Below, piece after piece: positions 5,792-10,230 of a stretch of 10,230 nucleotides of DNA; the stretch's first letter is position 1, and each line of letters opens with the position of its first letter. The stretch is taken from positions 1 through 10,230 of the forward strand of contig JABDRH010000359.1 in the NCBI GenBank assembly GCA_013041835.1, read 5' to 3'. Under the pieces are notes generated by a model that had not been told where the DNA came from, ran no database searches, and worked only from the letters and a program-made list of their open reading frames with translations. This DNA is from Desulfatitalea sp. (lineage in GTDB: Bacteria > Desulfobacterota > Desulfobacteria > Desulfobacterales > Desulfosarcinaceae). The translations under genes and the position numbers were made by a program.

Positions 5792-6933
5792 TTCCTGTCG
5801 CTGCCTCTACCCCAATCTTGTGTCCGATGAAGCTGTTCGGCAATGTAGGCTTCGAAAACGGGACTGTCCGCTCCGAAGTCGATGCGGATACCCATGACCA
5901 CCAGATCCAAGGGCAAGGGCCGACGGGCCAGGCGCACTTCATCTTTTTCAGTGGTGATCAATGCCTTCGCCCCGGCATTCATCGCAGACTTGCAGATTTG
6001 CGCGAGGTCGCTTTCTGAATATCCATGATGGTCGGGAAATTGTGCATGCCCTACGATACGACAACCCGCATCGATCAGCCCACGGCGAAAATCCCGGTTT
6101 CTGGCGATACCTGAAAAGGCATAGGCGCACAGGCCCTTCAATGTTTTTATGTCCGATATCTGACCCGCATTCGGGCCAACCACCCGAGAGACGAACGGCA
6201 CATGCCGCGTAAAAAAGAGCGGCCGCCCTCCTGCAAAAGCACGCGGATCGGATGCGCCCGGGCAACAACGGCCAGGCTCACAACGGGTCATGATCAATGC
6301 GTGAGCGCGCCGGTGAGCGCCGCGCGGCTCCCTGAGCGAACCTCTGGGCAGCAACCGGCCATTGCCGAAGGGCTGCGCACAGTCCAGCAGAAGCAAGTTC
6401 AAGTCTCGGTGTAAGGTGAGATGTTGATAGGCATCGTCACAAATGACCACATCGATATCAAAATCGCGGATGGCCTGCATGCCGGATTTATAGCGCGCCC
6501 GGCCCACCAAAACCGGTATATTGCCGAGACTTAAGGCCATCATCAGCGGTTCGTCACCGGCCATGTCGGCGTTCATCAACACCCGACGGCCGTCGGCCAC
6601 CACGCCGCCATGCGTTTCGGCCCGGCCTTTATACCCTCTACTCAAAATGGCCGGCCGGTATCCCAAGCGCTGCGCCAGTTGAGCCATATATACGGTCATG
6701 GGCGTTTTGCCGGTGCCGCCGGCGGTCAGGTTGCCGATGACGATGGTTTTGCAGGGCAGGCGTTGGCAGGGCATCAGGCCCGTTGCGTAAAGCCGGCTGC
6801 GCAGAACCACGGGCAGGCCATAGGCCATTGAAACACCCTGCAGAAAAGTCTTGAGCGCAGGCCAGCGCCCCTGATCGCTGTCTTCCAGGATCAGCCGTAC
6901 ACGTCTTTCAAGGGTTCGCAGCAAAGGGATCAT
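5788..6933 (-). CDS. lpxK: Tetraacyldisaccharide 4'-kinase (lipid A 4'-kinase)
   Basis: LpxK phosphorylates the 4'-position of tetraacyldisaccharide-1-phosphate with ATP to make lipid IVA at the cytoplasmic face of the inner membrane. The 381-residue protein shows the Walker A loop GNLTAGGTGKT (67-77), SRGY (98-101), GDEP (126-129), DDAYQH (166-171) with the acidic pair of the catalytic region, and late family motifs FPDHHGY (299-305) and TTEKD (327-331). DDAYQH replaces the more common DDGFQH; the acids and the QH are kept. It is somewhat longer than the E. coli enzyme (about 330 residues), with a basic and proline-rich stretch around 200-230. An N-terminal hydrophobic/amphipathic stretch (about 30-50) is normal for membrane association. 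The start at 6933 overlaps the waaA stop as ATGA, and the stop overlaps the ELM1-family start the same way, indicating translational coupling. Confidence 0.96.
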   Translation of the reverse strand: MIPLLRTLERRVRLILEDSDQGRWPALKTFLQGVSMAYGLPVVLRSRLYATGLMPCQRLPCKTIVIGNLTAGGTGKTPMTVYMAQLAQRLGYRPAILSRGYKGRAETHGGVVADGRRVLMNADMAGDEPLMMALSLGNIPVLVGRARYKSGMQAIRDFDIDVVICDDAYQHLTLHRDLNLLLLDCAQPFGNGRLLPRGSLREPRGAHRRAHALIMTRCEPGRCCPGASDPRAFAGGRPLFFTRHVPFVSRVVGPNAGQISDIKTLKGLCAYAFSGIARNRDFRRGLIDAGCRIVGHAQFPDHHGYSESDLAQICKSAMNAGAKALITTEKDEVRLARRPLPLDLVVMGIRIDFGADSPVFEAYIAEQLHRTQDWGRGSDRK

Positions 6934-8237
6934 GGCGCTTTACCCTGTGCTTGCAGCACTGCTGTCATTATCGCTACAACGCGATCCGCCGCGCCTTTAT
7001 TTTCGTTGATCACCAGTTGGGCGTGCCCCCCCATGGCCTGCCGCTCGTTGAAGGCAGTCAACAGGTATTCCGCATGGACGCACAGTGTCTCGACGCTGGA
7101 CACGCGGATGGCCCCACCCTTTTCAATCAGTTGTTCGGCACTATCCCGGAAGTCACGCATGTCCGGTCCGAACAGGATCGCTTTTCCGGCGGCAGCCGGC
7201 TCCAGCGGGTTGTGTCCCCCCTCGGCCACGAAGGTACCGCCAACAAACACCACGTCCGCAAGGCTATAAAGCGTGCGCAACATCCCGATCGTGTCAACTA
7301 CCAAAGCGTCGCTGTCCCGGTAAGTCGGGTTATACTTCCAATCGGACAAAATGCGAACCGTCATCCCTTGATCGCACAACTTCCGGTACACCTTGCCGGC
7401 CCGGGTTGGATCCCGGGGCACGACGATGAGCAGAGGGCGGTAGCGGCCAAGACGCTGCCACAACACCGACGCGATACGCTCCTCGCCCTGGTGAACACTG
7501 CCCAACACCAAAACCTTGCGTTGCACCTGAATCCCCAAGTGCCTGCGCAAGTCATCGCCCGATAAAGGCCGATCCGGGTCAGGCAGATCAAATTTGACAT
7601 TGCCGGTGACGGCCACCTTTGACGGCAGCACCCCGAGTTGACGATATCGAGCGGCATCGGTGGGGGACTGCGCGGCGATGCAGACAAACGTATTGAACAC
7701 GCGTTGCACGAAATTGCCAAGCAGTTGGCACGCACGCAGGGAGCGATCGGAGAGCCGGGCGTTGACCAGCATTACCGGGATGCCTTGCTTTTGCAGATAC
7801 CACAGGAAATTGGGCCAGATATCGGTTTCAACAATGACCACCAGTGCCGGATTCACATGTTGCACCACTCGCCGGATACTGCATGGCAGGTCATATGGAA
7901 AGTAGATGATCCTGGAGGTATGATGCACAAAACGCCGTTTGGCGATCTGCATGCCGGAACGTGTCGATGCTGACACGACAATGGGTCGATGGGGATGCTG
8001 GCGAACCAGCCGTGTGATGAGAGGCTCGGCTGATAGCACTTCTCCAACGGACAAGGCATGAATCCAGACCGGCCTGACGTGCTTGTTTTTGTCTGCTATG
8101 AACCCGTGGGCATTGTCGTGCATCCCCAACCGATGCCGCCAAATACGCCGTCGCTTGGGCCCTGAAAAGATCGCCGGTAGCAGTGGCAACGCTAAAAGAA
8201 TGCCGAAGAACAGTAGCAGATTGTAAATCAATATCAT
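6930..8237 (-). CDS. waaA: 3-deoxy-D-manno-octulosonic acid (Kdo) transferase
   Basis: WaaA (KdtA, GT30) transfers Kdo from CMP-Kdo to lipid IVA. The 435-residue protein begins with a single membrane anchor (about residues 2-24, MILIYNLLLF...). HALSVGEV follows at 60-67, with E66 in the position of the catalytic base. VVIVETDIWPN lies at about 133-143, and the donor-site motif GGTFVAEGGHNPLEPA at about 333-348. Length is close to E. coli WaaA (425). ATG 8237 is preferred because it gives the family's usual short N-terminus and has GGGA just upstream; a GTG at 8252 would add five residues. It follows lptG by about 21 bases and overlaps lpxK by 4 bases. Whether one, two or more Kdo residues are added cannot be told from sequence. 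Confidence 0.96.
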   Translation of the reverse strand: MILIYNLLLFFGILLALPLLPAIFSGPKRRRIWRHRLGMHDNAHGFIADKNKHVRPVWIHALSVGEVLSAEPLITRLVRQHPHRPIVVSASTRSGMQIAKRRFVHHTSRIIYFPYDLPCSIRRVVQHVNPALVVIVETDIWPNFLWYLQKQGIPVMLVNARLSDRSLRACQLLGNFVQRVFNTFVCIAAQSPTDAARYRQLGVLPSKVAVTGNVKFDLPDPDRPLSGDDLRRHLGIQVQRKVLVLGSVHQGEERIASVLWQRLGRYRPLLIVVPRDPTRAGKVYRKLCDQGMTVRILSDWKYNPTYRDSDALVVDTIGMLRTLYSLADVVFVGGTFVAEGGHNPLEPAAAGKAILFGPDMRDFRDSAEQLIEKGGAIRVSSVETLCVHAEYLLTAFNERQAMGGHAQLVINENKGAADRVVAIMTAVLQAQGKAP

Positions 8238-8258
8238 GATATTTCCCAACACAACGCA

Positions 8259-9335
8259 TTAGTCGGCATTGATCAATAAAAAGCCAGCCATGCACAAGGA
8301 GATGAAATTAACGCCCCACGCCGCTACGAACGGCGGCAGAATGCCAGCATAGCCTAGTGACATGCAGAAGCTAAAAACAATCCAATAGGCGAATGCGATA
8401 CCCAGGCCATAGGTAACGCTTATGGCCAACCCGTCTCGGATCTTGCCCCGGGCGGCCAGGCCGGCCCCAATCAGCGTCAGCACAATGCAAAAGAACGGCC
8501 GGGCAGTTTTGGCGTACAGGTCAACCCGATAACGGGCGGCGTCGTATCCTTCGGCTTCAACCCGCTGGATGTAGCGATAAAGCTGAATAAAGCTCATTTC
8601 TTCGGTCTGGGGAACGGCACTGGAGAGATTTTCAGGTGTGAAATCCAGATTCACCCGATAGTCCGGCAAGAAATGCATCGCCATGCGATTCGACCGGTCA
8701 TCACGCCGCTGGATGACCACCTGCGCTGTCTGCCATGAATGGCCTTGGTAAATGCCCTTCAAGGCGTCGAGACGTTCGACGAGTTGAAATTGACGGTCAA
8801 AAGTGTACCGCGTTACGCCATTGATGGTCCGGGTTTCAGGATCGTAAAGAGAAATGTGCAGGATATGCGAATCACTTTTAAGCCAGATGTCGTTTTGCCG
8901 GGTGGTGGTGATCTGCTTATCCATCACGTCCCGGAGCCAAATACGGTTGGCATGATTCACGGTTAACGGCGCCACGCCTTCGGCCAGCAGTATCATGAAC
9001 ACCATGGCCCCTACACCGCTTCTGAAGATGGGACCGGTCAGGGCCGCCAAGCTGACGCCGCAACTGCGCAACGCCGTCAATTCATTATTCTTGGCCATCA
9101 AGCCGAAAGTAATCAACACCGCCAAGAGAATCCCCAACGGGGTCACTTGTTCAATGATCAACGGTAATTGGAAGACGAAATAAACAACCGTGCGGCGCAG
9201 GGATACGCCGGCTTCCATGAAATTGTCAATCTTGTCGATAAAATCGACGGTCACATAAATACCCAGGACAATAACCAGAATCAGGATAAAGTACTTGCCG
9301 ATTTGTCGGGTGATGTATCGGGAAATGATGGTCAT
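8259..9335 (-). CDS. lptG: LPS export permease LptG
   Basis: LptG pairs with LptF in the LptB2FG transporter, which extracts LPS from the outer leaflet of the inner membrane and passes it to LptC. From ATG 9335 the protein has 358 residues, almost the same as E. coli LptG (360). It has an N-terminal transmembrane helix (about 13-32), further helices near 48-80 and 102-122, and a periplasmic beta-jellyroll domain (about 125-270). Three C-terminal helices follow to the end. NELTALRSCGVSL (about 83-95) is the conserved cytoplasmic coupling segment that contacts LptB. An upstream in-frame ATG at 9392, three bases after the lptF stop, would add 19 residues lacking family character, so I prefer 9335 although neither has a strong ribosome binding site. 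The second-gene position after an LptF-like gene supports the G over F assignment. Confidence 0.93.
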   Translation of the reverse strand: MTIISRYITRQIGKYFILILVIVLGIYVTVDFIDKIDNFMEAGVSLRRTVVYFVFQLPLIIEQVTPLGILLAVLITFGLMAKNNELTALRSCGVSLAALTGPIFRSGVGAMVFMILLAEGVAPLTVNHANRIWLRDVMDKQITTTRQNDIWLKSDSHILHISLYDPETRTINGVTRYTFDRQFQLVERLDALKGIYQGHSWQTAQVVIQRRDDRSNRMAMHFLPDYRVNLDFTPENLSSAVPQTEEMSFIQLYRYIQRVEAEGYDAARYRVDLYAKTARPFFCIVLTLIGAGLAARGKIRDGLAISVTYGLGIAFAYWIVFSFCMSLGYAGILPPFVAAWGVNFISLCMAGFLLINAD

Positions 9336-9395
9336 AGCGATAATGGCGCACGTTTCAGGATGAACAAAATGGGCCCATTCGTTTCTTTTCATCCC

Positions 9396-10230
9396 CTATG
9401 TAAGACGTTTGGTGTAGGACCGGCGCAGTTGAAGCCGTCTGAACCATTTGGGCGGCGCAGGCAGCAGCAATGATTTTTCTTTTACGGTACGCACCATCAA
9501 AACGACGCCGATGGCAATGCTGACCAGGTTGGGCACCCACATGCCGATCGCCGGCGGATAATCACCCGATTCCCCCAATACCCAACCGGTCGAAAGCATG
9601 ATGTAGTACAGGAGAAAAAAGAGCAGCCCCAAACCGATACCATAGGCCCGTTTGGCCGAACGCGCCCGGATCCCCAAGGGAACCGCAAGCAATGCCAGGG
9701 CAAGATTGGCCGCTGGCAACGAAAATTTTTTGTGCCACTCAAGCAGCGCCTTGTAGTAACGTTTGTCCTTCTGATTTGACGTCTGGATGGTCTCGCGTAA
9801 GCGGGCCATGCTCATCTCTTCCACATGTTGCGGCCCCTGGCCCATGACGGTAGTCTTTTTCTGAACATCCAAACGAATATCATAGGTGCCGAATTGCATG
9901 TCGCTGGTGCGCTTTTCGAAAAGATTCGTCTGGTTGATCGTTCCATTCACAAGACGCAAGTTGACGGCCAACTGTTCACGATCAAAGGTAAGCCGTCCCT
10001 GGGGCGCCACTACGGTAATGGTCAGATGGGGTGAACGGCGATCCTCGATGAACACGTTTTTAAGGATTCTGGTGCCCGGATCGATCTCGTGAATGTAGAG
10101 CACCACCCCCTCAAAGCTGTCGATGAACTGTCGGGGCTTCAATCCAATATCCACGTGGGACGAAGCTGTTTCGTAGATCAGCAGTTTGGTGGCCTTGCGC
10201 CCTTCCGGCAGGCCGTAGACGGCCATGAAG
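9396..10230 (-). CDS. lptF: LPS export permease LptF (partial, N-terminus off the right edge)
   Basis: The frame is open to the right edge of the window, so the ATG at 10226 is internal and the first roughly 100 residues, with the N-terminal helices, are missing. What remains is the periplasmic domain, including GVVLYIHEIDPGTRILKNVF and ITVVAPQGRLTFDRE, followed by the C-terminal membrane part. The segment EWHKKFSLPAANLALALLAV with PLGIR is the family hallmark leading into helix 4, and PPAIGMWVPNL precedes the last helix. With LptG it forms the membrane core of the LPS extractor. A short basic tail follows the last helix. The stop (9398-9396) lies 60 bases before the preferred lptG start. The operon promoter must lie outside the window. 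Confidence 0.92.
   Translation of the reverse strand, partial: FMAVYGLPEGRKATKLLIYETASSHVDIGLKPRQFIDSFEGVVLYIHEIDPGTRILKNVFIEDRRSPHLTITVVAPQGRLTFDREQLAVNLRLVNGTINQTNLFEKRTSDMQFGTYDIRLDVQKKTTVMGQGPQHVEEMSMARLRETIQTSNQKDKRYYKALLEWHKKFSLPAANLALALLAVPLGIRARSAKRAYGIGLGLLFFLLYYIMLSTGWVLGESGDYPPAIGMWVPNLVSIAIGVVLMVRTVKEKSLLLPAPPKWFRRLQLRRSYTKRLT

Noticed and set aside
6951..7565. 204-codon plus-strand frame opposite waaA
   Set aside because: It is antisense to the clearly conserved WaaA coding sequence, in GC-rich DNA where long shadow frames are expected.

Overview
The window reads as a chromosomal lipopolysaccharide (LPS) assembly locus of a Gram-negative bacterium. It encodes Kdo-lipid A enzymes (LpxK, WaaA), both permease subunits of the LPS exporter (LptF, LptG) and a GT9 heptosyltransferase-type protein, so the host must make an LPS-bearing outer membrane. 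Moderately high GC and the style of the proteins suggest a deltaproteobacterial (Desulfobacterota-like) host. That is an impression from the sequence, not a placement.

Layout, left to right. (1) 1-658, minus strand: 5' part of a GT9 heptosyltransferase-type gene cut by the left edge, with a good sigma70-like promoter at 740-768. (2) 968-2771, plus strand: a cytoplasmic GT4-like glycosyltransferase overlapping by 11 bases a membrane PAP2 phosphatase that resembles lipid A phosphatases. A 22-codon upstream ORF overlaps the glycosyltransferase start. (3) 2772-4792: an AT-rich block made of about 560 non-coding bases with a hairpin, a consensus-like promoter and small repeats, followed by a PAPS-dependent sulfotransferase. 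It is clearly lower in GC than both flanks and looks like a later insertion. (4) 4829-10230, minus strand: a compact operon transcribed from beyond the right edge, lptF (partial) - lptG - waaA - lpxK - ELM1-family gene. Its last three genes are joined by two 4-base ATGA overlaps.

How they may work together: LpxK adds the 4'-phosphate of lipid A, WaaA adds Kdo, and the GT9 enzyme would extend the inner core with heptose. LptF and LptG then help extract finished LPS from the inner membrane. The PAP2 phosphatase, the GT4-like enzyme and the sulfotransferase are candidate tailoring enzymes that would change the charge and sugar decoration of the LPS or another envelope glycan. The ELM1-family protein, a bacterial relative of a plant mitochondrial fission factor with a GT-B-like look, is the least understood member and sits in the most conserved operon. 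No rRNA, tRNA, CRISPR array, transposase or insertion sequence was seen.
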